A stretch of DNA of 64,000 bases from Schoenoplectus triqueter. Lineage: Eukaryota; Streptophyta; Magnoliopsida; Poales; Cyperaceae. The DNA lies in the NCBI GenBank assembly GCA_964058805.1, contig CAXKVV010000626.1, positions 91,353-155,352 of the forward strand, given 5' to 3'. Positions within the stretch are counted from its first letter, which is position 1; every line of letters starts with the position of its first letter. The notes under the pieces were generated by a model that saw only the letters and a list, made by a program, of their open reading frames with translations, had not been told where the DNA came from and ran no database searches. The position numbers and the translations under genes are program-made. This document shows, one piece after another, positions 35,474 through 46,813 of the stretch.

Positions 35474-35984
35474 TTTTTATTATCATCGCTATTCTTCATG
35501 GAAAGGTGTCACTAAAGCTACAATATTTAAATAATTTAACTTCCCAAAATAACTTCATTCATGTAGATACCAACTAGACAAATATTTTATTGCTTATGTT
35601 AAATAATTTTTTTTTCACATTAAGGTATCTAAGCTGAAAAATATAATTACGGTACAAAATAAAATGCATAATAAAATTATTGATTTGAATAAAAACGTTA
35701 ATGTAAATATTAAGGTCTGCTTCTTCTCTTTTTTTTTTTGATAAAACACAATCGCACAGCTTTCCAAAAATTATCCCATTAATTACATTAAATTGCATAT
35801 GTTAAACATATAAAACTCTTAAATTTACTTAGAGATCTTCTGAAATCATTTTTTTCAATTCTCAATAACCCCTTACATAAGTTGGCTGCACAGCTAACCC
35901 CCACTTTAATTAATTTTCCATTGCCATTTGCCAAGTCCTTCAACGAGGGTGGTACTGATAACTGGTAACTTTAAGGTCTTTAAT

Positions 35985-36100
35985 TTTACGTCTGCTGAGC
36001 CTTTCTTGGGCCGAAGACTCGGGGGTCCATCAGTCCCCGAAGGCCGAAGCCTGGAGCCATTTGGGCGAAGCTTCTCGGGCTTGTGGTTCAGCTCACTTAT
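35985..36100. other. Short GC-rich island
   Basis: About 100 bp with high GC (TTGGGCCGAAGACTCGGG, CCCCGAAGGCCGAAGC) sits in AT-rich DNA. It has some internal repetition of GGCCGAAG/GGGCGAAG. It is probably a fragment of another repeat; the class is not recognised. Confidence 0.35.
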
Positions 36101-36104
36101 AACT

Positions 36105-36475
36105 AAGATTTTAAAATGCGGATTTGAATATGCGTGCAGTTAATCATTTTATAGCGCATATGTGACATGCGAGTATATATATGGTTCAATATGCGGATAT
36201 GTATTCTTAAAAATTCTTTCAATATTTGAATTAATCATTTATTTTTTAAATTTTTTAATGTAAAAAAGAAAATACAATAAGATATTAATATAATTTTGAA
36301 TATTTTGCATTAAAAATATAATATAATTAATTTTATAAGTTTAATATAATAAATATTTTAAAAAATAATGTGCATTATTGAATATGTAGATGCATATTTT
36401 TATGCATGTAGCATCGCACTACATAAAAATAAACGGACAGTATATACGGTCATACAGTCGCATTTTAAAACAATG
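36105..36475. mobile_element. Probable hAT-type MITE with TTTTAAAATGCG termini
   Basis: GATTTTAAAATGCGGATTTG on the left is mirrored by CGCATTTTAAAACAATGC on the right. Further GCATATGTGACATGCG and GTAGATGCATATTTTTATGCATG words are self-complementary. The exact target duplication could not be fixed. Confidence 0.5.
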
Positions 36476-36794
36476 CTTATAACCCCCTCTCTTATATTTT
36501 GCACATATATTTTAGAATCTAGGTGCTGATAGTCTGATTTTGACCCTTTTAAGCCTCTTCTGATTATGAGAAGTTGGAACTAATTATCAGCTAGTAGTTA
36601 GTAGAATACTAGGGAGCGAAAGTCACGCGTCAAGCAACACGCATAAATAGCAAAGCTTTCACTATACATGCTATTATGTATATTGTATTAGTTTATTTAT
36701 AGTTTATGTCAAGCAAGAAGCTGAGGTATTTATATTTTGCATATGTTAGAGGTTTTCAATCACCCTTGGAATTTCACATTTTTTATTTAATAAT

Positions 36795-37085
36795 CTAACT
36801 AATCGAATTATTAATATTGAGAATTCAATAATTATAATTTTAACACTAAAAAAATGACGGTGAGCCATTGACAATGGCACTTTGCAAAAGAATCATGTCA
36901 GTGAGAGTGACGTATTTCACTGACGGACAACCAAATATGTTGCAGATCAAAGATTATTCAAAAGAAAAAAGACGCCACTGATGGTGGCCTTATGCGTTTG
37001 CAAAGTATTAATAATGATGATTTTTTTTATTTTTATTATTAATATTTCGGTTAATTAGATTATTAAATAAAAAAAATCAGTGCTG
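36795..37085. mobile_element. Degenerate relative of the palindrome MITE
   Basis: TTTTATTTAATAATCTAACTAATCG on the left mirrors TTAATTAGATTATTAAATAAAA on the right. The interior contains weakened palindromes (GAGCCATTGACAATGGCAC, then GACGCCACTGATGGTGGC) comparable to those at 18981-19472 and 42530-42877. There is no certain target duplication. Confidence 0.5.
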
Positions 37086-38940
37086 GAATTCCTTATTCCT
37101 CTGTCCCCGGCCACATCAAAGGATTCCTGTTTCGATGTGTTGGAATAAAAACTTAGGTAGCGTTTTATGACTGTATCAAATATCGTACTACATTTTGTGC
37201 CATATCCTTATCATGAAGATGAACTATTTGAAAACATTATTCCTTTCGCCAAAAACATGCACTAATTAACTCGGATTGAATTGGTTGCGCACCAAGAGAT
37301 ATTAATCCGTCATCCTACCAGTACCAGTTAGCCATGGTTGCTCCAATTCCATCAGATAAGTTTGATGGCGTGGACTGCAAGTCTGAAAGAGTTGCAATAC
37401 TCAAAAACAAAAATTACTTTGAAAGGCACCAAACCATATAAATAACATTTTTCTAGTAGATTTATTTTGAAAGAGAGTTTTCATACATTAGAGCTGACAG
37501 TTGAAGATTCATTTTTAGTTTGCATTGTTTGCTTCATTAAAATTAAAAGAAGCGCTCTAATTTTTAAAATACTATTAATAAGAGTGGAAAAATAATTGAT
37601 ATTAATATACTTTTTGGACAATTTATCGAAAAAGAGTGGAAAAATAATTGATAAGTGATAAGTGATAACGACGTATGTATGATCTTATTTTTAAACAAAC
37701 AGGCAACCTTGAAAAATTAAGTTTTGGATATTTCCCGGAAGGGCAGATATATCAGAAAGACACATGTATCATGATTCCTTTCTTTCGTTTGAATATAATG
37801 TTTTTAATACATATCTTAGAATGTGAATTTCAATATGTAGCCAGAAGGGTGCAAACCGCATATTTGCAATTTATGCAGGTTCATATATATATATATATAT
37901 AAGAGATTTATATTTACATTGTTTTTATTATATGCTTTTTAAGTGAATATGATGGGAGATAATTGACAAAAGTATATGGGCGCTATATAGTCTTTCACTA
38001 ACTGTGCTTCACAAAATAGGACGGACAGGGAAAGGAATTTTGTGAGCGACAGGAAACGAGAAAGAGAAAGAAAAATAAATATATAAAAAGAGGAGAATAA
38101 ATTTTTTTATTCTTCAGTTTGAACTGTAAAAATTTATAAAGCTTATATAGACGAGTTTATCTCATCTCTTCACCTTAAATTATATTGTTATAGAGCAGAT
38201 CTTTTTTCATCATCTCCTTCTAACACAATGTAAAAAGATTGATACATTAATTGTTTGTGGTATGATTTTTCTCATTTCTTTTCTTCAAAAAATCAAACTG
38301 ATCCGATTTAACCTGATTTATTTGAACTCGATTCAATCCGACCCACTTAATTGCCACCTTAACTAGAACTATGGACAAATGACACCTTGGCCATGGACAA
38401 CTGCAAAGCCCCACATTTTATGCAAGCACCAACGATTGCTCCATTAATTACTTCAATCTGCATCATTGAATTAATTAGTTCACTTCAATTCATCTATTTA
38501 AACACCCGCCACTTGCTACCTCACAAACCCACTGCTAGCAAGCCAGTATCATAACAAATTGGTTAGCAGTGTAAAATAATGGAGGACAAATTAAGAAGAA
38601 CAGTATATGCTTCATCTTTAATTTGTCACAAGGAACAGCAGTAGTGCTTGCAATCCGAACAACAACCCCCTTAAATTGCATCTCTAAATCTTAATATTCT
38701 GACTACTACTTCCGTGTTACAAAGAGCAAGCATCTAAAAGAACACAAGGAGGAGTTTCAAAGAATATGTAAGAACCCAAGATTTATGAAGTTAAAGAATT
38801 ATGATTGAACACAAACAAGTGTGATTTCACCTGTCATGGTTCGATTTAACACGTACGAATATCCCTTCAGCTGAGAGATTAATGCCTTACGGAGAAAATA
38901 GAAGTAATTTTTTACATGAATTCCTGCATGATTATCAGAA
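37086..38940. other. Intergenic DNA, possible orphan promoter near 38500
   Basis: No protein-coding gene was found. At about 38480-38600 a TATTTAAAC box, a CA-rich leader (CACAAACCCACTGCTAGCAAGC) and an ATG at 38579 look like a plant promoter and leader, but the frame closes after 21 codons and an LINE relic follows. A (TA)n tract lies at about 37882-37902. Confidence 0.3.
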
Positions 38941-38949
38941 GAGTTAAAA

Positions 38950-40420
38950 AAACTCAAAAAAGAAACTTTGAGTGAAGCAAAAAATTAGACATATACGGAA
39001 TTATATCAAAAATTAGTTATGAAAGAAAGTGAAAATGATGTCTACAGAATAGCTAAATTTTGAGAAAGAAAAATAAAAGACTTTAATCAAATTAAATATA
39101 TTAAGAATGAGTCTGATAGATTTTTGATAAAAAGATGATGAGATTAAGAACAGTTGAAGAGAATACTTCGATAAACTATTCAATGAAGAGAATAAAAAAA
39201 TTACGATAAAAGTTGAAAGACTCATTTGATGACACCAATCGGTGATTTATTCAGAGAATTTATAAGTCTAAGGTAAAAGAAGTTTTAAAAAAGATAAAAA
39301 CAGAAAAAGTGTTAAGACTTGATAACATCCCAATTGAGATCTGTAGATGTCTTGGTAATATAGTAATAATGTAACCTAAACTATTTAATATTATTTTTCA
39401 GTCCAATAAGATACATGATAAGTAGAAAATAAGTATATTCGTACCAATCTTCAAGAATAAAGCAAATACTCAGAGTTGTACTAATTATAGAGGAATTAAG
39501 CTTATGGGTCATACCATGAACCTTTAAAGAGAGTGATCGAGCATCATTTAAGAAAACTGACAACCGTTTCTAAAAATCAATTTAGTTTTATACATGAGAG
39601 GTCCATCATGGAAGCGATTTTCTTAATAAGACAGTTTATGAAGAGATATCGAAAATAGAAGAAAGAGCTATATATGATATATATTAATTTAGAGAAAGTA
39701 TATGATAAAATATTAATAAATATCATGTGGTAGGCGGTTGAAAAGAAATGAGTCACAACAAAATATGTTATCCTTATTAAAGATATGTATACAAATATTA
39801 TAACTTATGTAAGAGCATGTGACGGCAAGTCATATGTGTTTTCTATTAAAATCGAATTACATCAAGGGACGGTATTGAATTTATATATTTTCACTCTAGA
39901 GATAGATGAGATTACAAATGACATACAAAAAGATATTCCTTAGTGCATGTTCTTTATTGATGATGTGGTACTGATTGATGATAATATAATTGAAGTCGAT
40001 TAGAAACTAAAACTGTGGAGATAAATTTTAGAATCGAAAGATTTTTGACTTAGACTAAAATTGAATATATAATGTGTTAGCTTAGTGGGGACAACTCAGA
40101 TAATGGATATGACAAATAAGTAGTACCAATGAATAATATATTTTGATATTCGGGATTGATGTTACAGAGTGACGGAAGAGTGGATGAAGATGTTAGTTAT
40201 AGAAGGTCTCAAATAAATTAAAAGACAAATTTTACAGGATGATGATTAGACCTACGATAATGTATGATAAGGAATGCTAAGCTACAAAAGAATAGCATAT
40301 TTAAAAAATGAGCATAACTAAAATGCGGTATTATATTGGATATGTAACATCTGCATATCCAAGAGTCATTCGGAAGACTCACACTGTGACAGTTAAAGAA
40401 GTAAAAAAAAAAATCAAGTA
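38950..40420 (+). pseudogene. Decayed RTE-type LINE reverse transcriptase
   Basis: Conceptual translation, with frequent stops and frameshifts, gives the order of blocks known from plant RTE/LINE RT: YRIAK...RKIKDFNQ near 39050, DNIPIEICRCLG near 39320, VPIF-KNKA...SCTNYRGIKLM near 39450-39510, ENQF-like SKNQFSFMHERS near 39570, HQGTVLN near 39860, a FIDD in place of the canonical FADD catalytic motif at about 39952-39963, and SDGRVDEDV near 40165. No intact ORF over 60 codons exists in this frame. The endonuclease half upstream is missing, as in 5'-truncated LINEs. Confidence 0.85.
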
Positions 40421-40540
40421 TTAAAATAGCTGTATAAACACGAGGATTCTAAATGAGTGCATCTATATTGAATAAAATTATGCATGATAAAAACATTATG
40501 CATAAAATAAATCTACAATACATAATTGTAGTTCAATTAT
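40421..40540. other. Downstream edge of the LINE relic
   Basis: AT-rich sequence with no recognised content; it may include the decayed LINE 3' UTR. Confidence 0.3.
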
Positions 40541-40549
40541 ATTTAAATC

Positions 40550-40910
40550 TTTTAAAATCAGGTCGGATTGTCTGATCTCGGGTCATCTTGGATTTTTGAC
40601 CATTCGGGTTTGGGTCGGGTCAGATTTTCAGTCGTCTAATTTCGAATTGTCTCGGGTTTCGGTTTGTTCAGATTCGGGTCGGATCAGATTTCGATAGTCT
40701 AATTTTGGGTCATTTTGGATTTCAAGTCGTCTAAATTCGGATCAGGTCGGATCTCGGATACTTTAATCTCAGGTTATCTTGACTTTCGAATTAGATCGGG
40801 TCGTGTTCAAATCAATTTAATTTTTAAAAAAAAATCAGATTAGTTCATATTCAAATATGAATGAATCAGACGAATTTTTCAGATCAGATCAAATTTTACC
40901 ACCTCTGATC
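40550..40910. mobile_element. Degenerate TCGGGTCGG-rich repeat (hAT-MITE-like)
   Basis: Repeated words such as TCGGGTCATCTTGGATTT and ATTCGGGTCGGATC alternate over about 300 bp. The right end TTTTACCACCTCTGA (complement TCAGAGGTGGTAAAA) resembles the TAGAGGTGATAA terminus at 29558. The left end is not resolved. Confidence 0.45.
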
Positions 40911-41637
40911 CAAACACACCCAAAATTGAGAATAGTCGTTCCCTTGCAAGCCAAATTCCAGCCATATAAGGCTATATTTACCGCTAACATCCCATCCAAA
41001 CTCTGTTGTCACTTATTGTTTTGTTAATTTTTTTATATATTTTGGTATGAAGTAAAATATTAAGAATTATTAGATAAGTTGTTAATGGAACGACACAACT
41101 TGCTGCCAGTGATTTTGAATTGGCTGATTTACTGCCCTAAGAATATCACTATATAGGGATGTCATAATTGGTCCTTACCCTAGCCTTTTTGTCTAAAATA
41201 ATTGATGCAATCATGCAACTGCAAGAGTACTTGAGGGAATGTGGTATTAATTATAGTGAGTTATGGATAAAATTGTGGAATAAATTTGTGTAAATATTTG
41301 TATTCTGCATCCGGCGAACTGTAGTACTATTGGCGTATTATTCGCATACAGAATGGATTTCACTTGCTCATTTGGATTTGGGACTGATTTTCTCGGTAAC
41401 ACGCAGAGGAGAAACAAAAGCTGTTTCCATCCGCACTGAACAAAAAAAAGCGAGAGGAAGCGGTGATGTTTTGGCCTTTGGCCGTATTCAAACCATGTTT
41501 AACAAGCTATAATCGCTAATAGCAGTCGCAATAATGCATCACGCGCAACAGTTAAAATAACATATTATTTATCATAATTTATTCATTTTATTTAAAATTT
41601 ATTTTTATAATTTGAAAGGTTCAAATTTATATAGTTA
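40911..41637. other. Intergenic DNA, no gene seen
   Basis: Short frames only, including a 60-codon plus-strand frame near 41330-41512 with no recognisable similarity. Confidence 0.35.
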
Positions 41638-42107
41638 CTAGCTATATACCCACGCGTTGCAGCAGAATTTTTTATTTAAACATTAAAATATTATAAGATA
41701 AAAAAATTCACATTTATCTAATATTAAATTATAAATTCACCAAATTATAGAGAAAACATATAATAAGGACTATATTTAATCTTGGATGAGATTTTTGCAC
41801 AATATGAGTTAATGATTCATGATTTTTATGGAAAGAAAAGTAAATTATTCTAACATATATTATTACCATTAATTCCTTACCAAATATGCACAAAGTTGCT
41901 AAATAAAAAACAAAAATTATGGAAATAATAGTATATAAGAGAAAGAAATGGAGAGAAAGAGGGGATCAATGGACGCGATCAAATACGTTCGATCAACCAA
42001 CAATAAATATTATCCGTCTAATTGAGGGATAAAATAGGTATAATAAAAATTTACAATGACAAAAAATGGACCCTCCAATTCTTAGATGCTTTATATAATA
42101 GTATAGA
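41638..42107 (-). mobile_element. Non-autonomous Helitron, copy 2
   Basis: On the minus strand it starts TCTATACTATTATATAAAGC (preceded by A) and ends with GCAACGCGTGGGTATATAGCTAG followed by T; the 3' part contains a short hairpin. It is closely similar along its length to 26482-26929, with a small insertion at about 41910-41925. There is no Rep/helicase ORF. Confidence 0.82.
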
Positions 42108-42520
42108 TAATATGAACATTTTAATAAAGAGAATAATATGGTTTACAGTTATTTAGATTATTTTGAATAGAAAAATTATTTTACTTTTACAGTATTAATG
42201 ATATTTTGAATAACAAACTTGAATTTGTACTATTTAATTATCAATTTATAATTTCTTAATCAATTTATTGCTATTTAGTTACGGCATCAAATTTTAGTTT
42301 ATATGATAATTAATAAAAATAAAATTATAATTTTTAACTTTAAAAAATAATGATAACTTCCGCTCGCAAATTACAACATAATATTTTTGTTTACAATCCC
42401 ACCACGATGTCACAATAATTATTATTTAAAATCTTACTTTTTTTACAATCCCACCACCACGATGTCACAATAATTATTATTTAAAGTGCTCCGACAAACA
42501 AATCAGGAAAAGATTCGGGA
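42108..42520. other. AT-rich spacer with a short duplicated block
   Basis: ACAATCCCACCA...CGATGTCACAATAATTATTATTTAAA occurs twice in tandem at about 42395-42430 and 42445-42485. Nothing else recognised. Confidence 0.45.
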
Positions 42521-42529
42521 CAATCTGTT

Positions 42530-42877
42530 CAGTTTTTAGTAATAATAAGTTTTATTAAATTAATATTATTCAAAAATAAGAGTGAAAAACGTAAAATTTC
42601 AAATATACGAATGACAGCGCGCCACTGGTAGTGGCGTGTTTTTACGAAACGTGCCACTGGCAGTGGCGCGTTTGCTTCTTATATATATAAATGCGCAGCG
42701 CCTCTCCATCTCACTTGCGCGGGATTTGGACGAAACGCGAACGCGCCACTGACAGTGGCGCATTTCGTCCGCGCCACTAGCAGTGGCGCGCTACCATTCG
42801 TATATTTGAAATTTTACGTTTCTCACTCTTATTTTTAATAATATTAATTTAATAAAACTTATTATTACTAAAAACTG
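42530..42877. mobile_element. Mutator-type MITE with four GC-rich palindromes, copy 2
   Basis: It is flanked by a perfect 9-bp duplication CAATCTGTT (42521-42529 and 42878-42886). Inverted repeats begin CAGTTTTTAGTAATAATAAG at both ends and continue inward to AAATATACGAATG. The interior holds four 21-base palindromes of the CCACTG-N-CAGTGG type, at about 42618, 42650, 42742 and 42770, and a central GCAGCGCCTCTCCATCTCAC segment shared with copy 1. It is non-coding. The near-identical termini suggest a fairly recent insertion. Confidence 0.93.
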
Positions 42878-42886
42878 CAATCTGTT

Positions 42887-43223
42887 CTTCTTCGTGAAAA
42901 GATTTTGTTTGATTTTCTATAATTTTTTTATCATTTCCTATAACAATTGCTGTTCGATTTTCGGTGGCTCCAAATTTCAAGTTTGAAACAAACGCTGTTT
43001 TATTCACCTCTGAGTTTTAAATAGGTTTATGCTGCAAATAAAAAAAATACCGCACTGCTAATGTTTTCTAATAATATTGATGTTATTCGAAAATTTATTT
43101 ATATTATGTTTCAATCTTTTAAAAGATTTTATCTTCTTAATAGATTAAACTATTTTTTTCTAAATTATAATCGAATTTCAAATTTTTAATTTTCCGATTT
43201 TTTCGCGAACACACTGAATTTGT
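42887..43223. other. Spacer, nothing recognised
   Basis: AT-rich DNA with no gene and no element ends. Confidence 0.35.
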
Positions 43224-45307
43224 CACTACTGCCAATTACATTGGTATTTAGCAATGGTGTTAACACTGTTTTATTTAACCTGATTAATTATTTTTAACCA
43301 CAAGTACGTTTTTAGAATGTAACGACCTGACATTTCCTAGTTTGCCCCTTTAAATCAACAAAGAAAATTGATATTGTTCTATTTTTCTTTTCATTCCTTG
43401 ACAATATAAAGAGTAAAGAACCTTTTTTCTTTGGTTTTCTTTTGGGTAAATTGAAGTTATATCAAAAGATCACATATTGAGTAGAAACATGAGAAATCAG
43501 AAGTACCTGAGAGTAGGAGCAGGGAGCCAGAAATTTTACTTGGGGGGGGGGGGATATACAAATGTACAATATCATTGATATCATTGCACAATTTTTATCA
43601 TTGTTCATTATAACAATTATCATTAAAATTTTAGAAAAGAATTAATGATACAATTAAAAAGTGACACGAATTTTGTTTCGATCAGGATATCGATTCAGCA
43701 AAGATTAAAAAATACTATATGTTAAGTAATACTAAAATGCACCTCTATTTTTGAAAATCCTTACTTTTCTCTTCCATGAAAATTTCCTAAAATCAAAGTG
43801 ATTATTTTTTATATCTAGCATATATAATTTAGAAATTATAATTAAATAAGAATATTTTCTTTATATATATGGCAAGAGAAGATCTTCATTTTTCATGTTC
43901 AAAGAATTGTGAACAAATAATCTAACAAAATAACTTCAAAATACATGTTAAATTTTTAAACAAAAAGGAATTTAACATTTTCATTTCAAGTACACAACAA
44001 AAAACTAAAAAATAATCTAAATAATATTTTTTTTCTTTGTCAAGACTCTCATTCTTAACAATCATAATTAAGATAATCTAGCTGATATATCTGCATATGT
44101 GAATGGAACATACAACAAAACTTTTAAAATTTCAAAGTAAAAATAATAAAATAGTATTATTTTTTTCTTCGTGCCCTCGTTAGCTCTTACAACTCATAAG
44201 TACCATTACCGCACAAAAAACTTCAACAATGATTTTTTAAATCGATTCTCCAATTTATTAAAGAGATGTTAGAAAAAGTATAAATAATCATTATTAAATT
44301 ATGTTACTTAATTCATTCTTGAAAGACCCTTTAATAACGGTTTATAAAGAAATAATTATGAATATATAAAGAAATATAAATATATAAGAACACATTTTTT
44401 TTATTAAAGAACCGTTATTTATTATTCATTCAATAATTGATATGAAAAGGTATACAAAAAACTAAAAAATAAAAAATAGATTTATTCAATAATACATCTT
44501 ATTCATTCAATAATATAAAATTTTACATAAATTATCAGAAGAAAAAACTAAAAAAATATATCTTGAAAATTCAAGCGTATTTTTTAGACATCGGACAAGC
44601 TTTTTTGGTGCCAAAAACACCATCAGGGTGTTAATGGTGTATGTCACAAGCTTTTTATGATCATATAGAACATCTTATTCGGAGTTTTCTAACAAAAGTA
44701 ATAATCATTTGAAGTTAAGATTGTTGAATTTTATTTTTGAACACTTCATTTTTTTTTCCATGTTTCTCTTGCTCTGTCTCATATATTTCTTTCTTTCTTG
44801 AAGGAGGGGAGGAGGGGTATTGTAATCTATGGATTTTATTTGAAGAAGGCATGGAGAAAGGACTAGGGGAGCAGGTGAGGACAGAATGTTTTTGGATTGT
44901 TGGATCGGGATAAATGAATAATGAAATTGGAGCGTGTAACAATCCATGGGAGGATAAAAAGTGAAATTATTGGTGGGATTTTTTCAATCAGTGCAAAATT
45001 CGAATTTCATCATTTAACAATAGTTTTTTATAAAAAATATTGTTAAATACTCCATTTCTGTTAATTGGTATTTTTAGCAAGAGTTTCTTGCAGAACCGAT
45101 GGTAAAGGATATTTAACAATGATTTTTATTAGAATCATTGCTAAATGCTCATCCCAATTTTTTTGACATTTCCGACCTCTATTTTAATAATATTTTAAAA
45201 GTCATTAGAAAAGATATTTTTACTATTTACTAATGTCACTGACTTGTTTTAATAATAAATTTTACTAATAAATGTTATTAAATAGATGTTGGCTAAGTCT
45301 AGTAGTG
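43224..45307. mobile_element. Candidate CACTA-type element, ends weakly supported
   Basis: The right terminus, read on the complement, starts CACTACTAGACTTAGCC. A possible left terminus CACTACTGCCAATTAC lies at 43224. Both ends are followed by TTTAGCAATG/ATTTAACAATG motifs in opposite orientations (strong at 45005-45170), as subterminal repeats would be. The flanking triplets differ (TGT and TAG), so the pairing of these two ends is uncertain. A poly-G run lies at 43543-43552. No transposase was recognised. Confidence 0.4.
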
Positions 45308-45309
45308 TA

Positions 45310-46660
45310 GAAAACAAAAACAAAAAAGATTATTTGATCAAACCTATTTTTTGACACTAATTAACAACTAACTATATTCACCAAGTTGATACCGTTAAAG
45401 GACATTATACAAACATTTAAAATCATCGATAAAAAAATGGAAACCGCAAAAGCCTGTTCTTCAAAAAGATAAGTTAATTATATTGAAGTCGGGCCTCACT
45501 CGTCAGCTTCTTTCATTTTGATTTTCTTTATTTTTCTCAAAGTCGCACACAAGAACAATTCATTCAAATTGTAACCGATAAAAACAACATAACTGTTAAA
45601 ATTATTTGTGACTGTTGGACGATTAGCAAGAGTCTTGTAAATCAAATTTGATTAGGAGGTACGTCCAGTATATAATTTTAAAAAAAAATCAGAAACTTTA
45701 TTTATTCTGCACAATATGTTAAATGCCTCCCCCCCCCCCCCCCCCTCCCCTCTTCTCCCTCTCTCCCATGGCGCATACGCTATTTTAAGACTTATAATTA
45801 TAATACTGAAAGCTCTCAACGTTGAATTATTACTCTACTTTGCTCTCAATGTTGAAATTGTTGCTTTTGAAATAGTGCTTGAGTGACGCCAGTTGTGCAT
45901 AGTTTTGCCACACAACTTATTCATTCGGACTCGTTTCACTATATATATGTCTACAATAATTGAATTTCTAAATATGTGATTTTTTATATATATCAAAATA
46001 TGGATTTGACCACTACATTCTATCATTCCTTACTTTTTGATGTGGAAACTACAAGGCATGTGCCCAGCCCTAACTCAGCATTAAGTTTGAATTTTAATAT
46101 ATAATTCACTCTTGTTTTGACTTGTAAGTTGTAATACCCTAACTGCAAGATTAAATCAGATTCAAGTTCAAATGTACTTAATCAATGAGTTAATTAATTT
46201 ATCCAATCATGCTTCAAATAAAGTACAATTTGGTATTGATTGCCATCGGATGACCAAGCAAAGCACATTACTAATTTCCACAATACTTGCGGCGCTCGCC
46301 GTACATCTATTTGTGTAGCGGGTTAAGGCAACATTAATTATGTTCATTCAAAGGAAATAACTCGTATCAAAACACTTCTACTTCCCCCAATAAATATATT
46401 TGTGACATCAAGCATCTTCATATCAAGTATAGATCTTCGTATAGAAAAGATCGAGAGAGGAAGAGAAGACCACAAAATAAAAATTATTTATGCCCTTTTA
46501 ATTTGCCGTTGCTCTCCTTTTTATTTGGTTTCATCCATTCCAACTCGCTGGTAGTTAGCGGGAGGACATGGGTAAATTAAAGGACATGAAAAATGGATCA
46601 TCCTTACAAAAAGGAACAAAAATAAATTGCTTATAATTTGGCCACCCGCCTCATACTTTT
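45310..46660. other. Intergenic DNA with a poly-C tract
   Basis: No gene recognised. There is a run of about 19 C at 45727-45745, followed by a CT-rich stretch. Confidence 0.4.
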
Positions 46661-46673
46661 CTGCAGAGAAATA

Positions 46674-46813
46674 ACTATATACAAAGAAGCTTTTAAATTT
46701 CCACTACGCTCCTGTTGTATTCCATCACCTATATCTGCGGCTACGTCTATGAGCCTCCAAATCATAATCCTTAACAAGCATTTCATAACACACATTTTGG
46801 GTTTCATACAGTC
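46674..46813 (+). promoter_or_regulatory. Candidate core promoter and leader of the small-peptide ORF
   Basis: An ACTATATACAAAG TATA-like box at 46673-46685 lies about 130 bp before the ATG at 46814. The intervening leader is C/A-rich and contains an upstream ATG at 46749 in another frame. Confidence 0.35.

Noticed and set aside
41330..41512. 60-codon plus-strand frame
   Set aside because: No signal peptide, domain or similarity and no supporting context; treated as chance.
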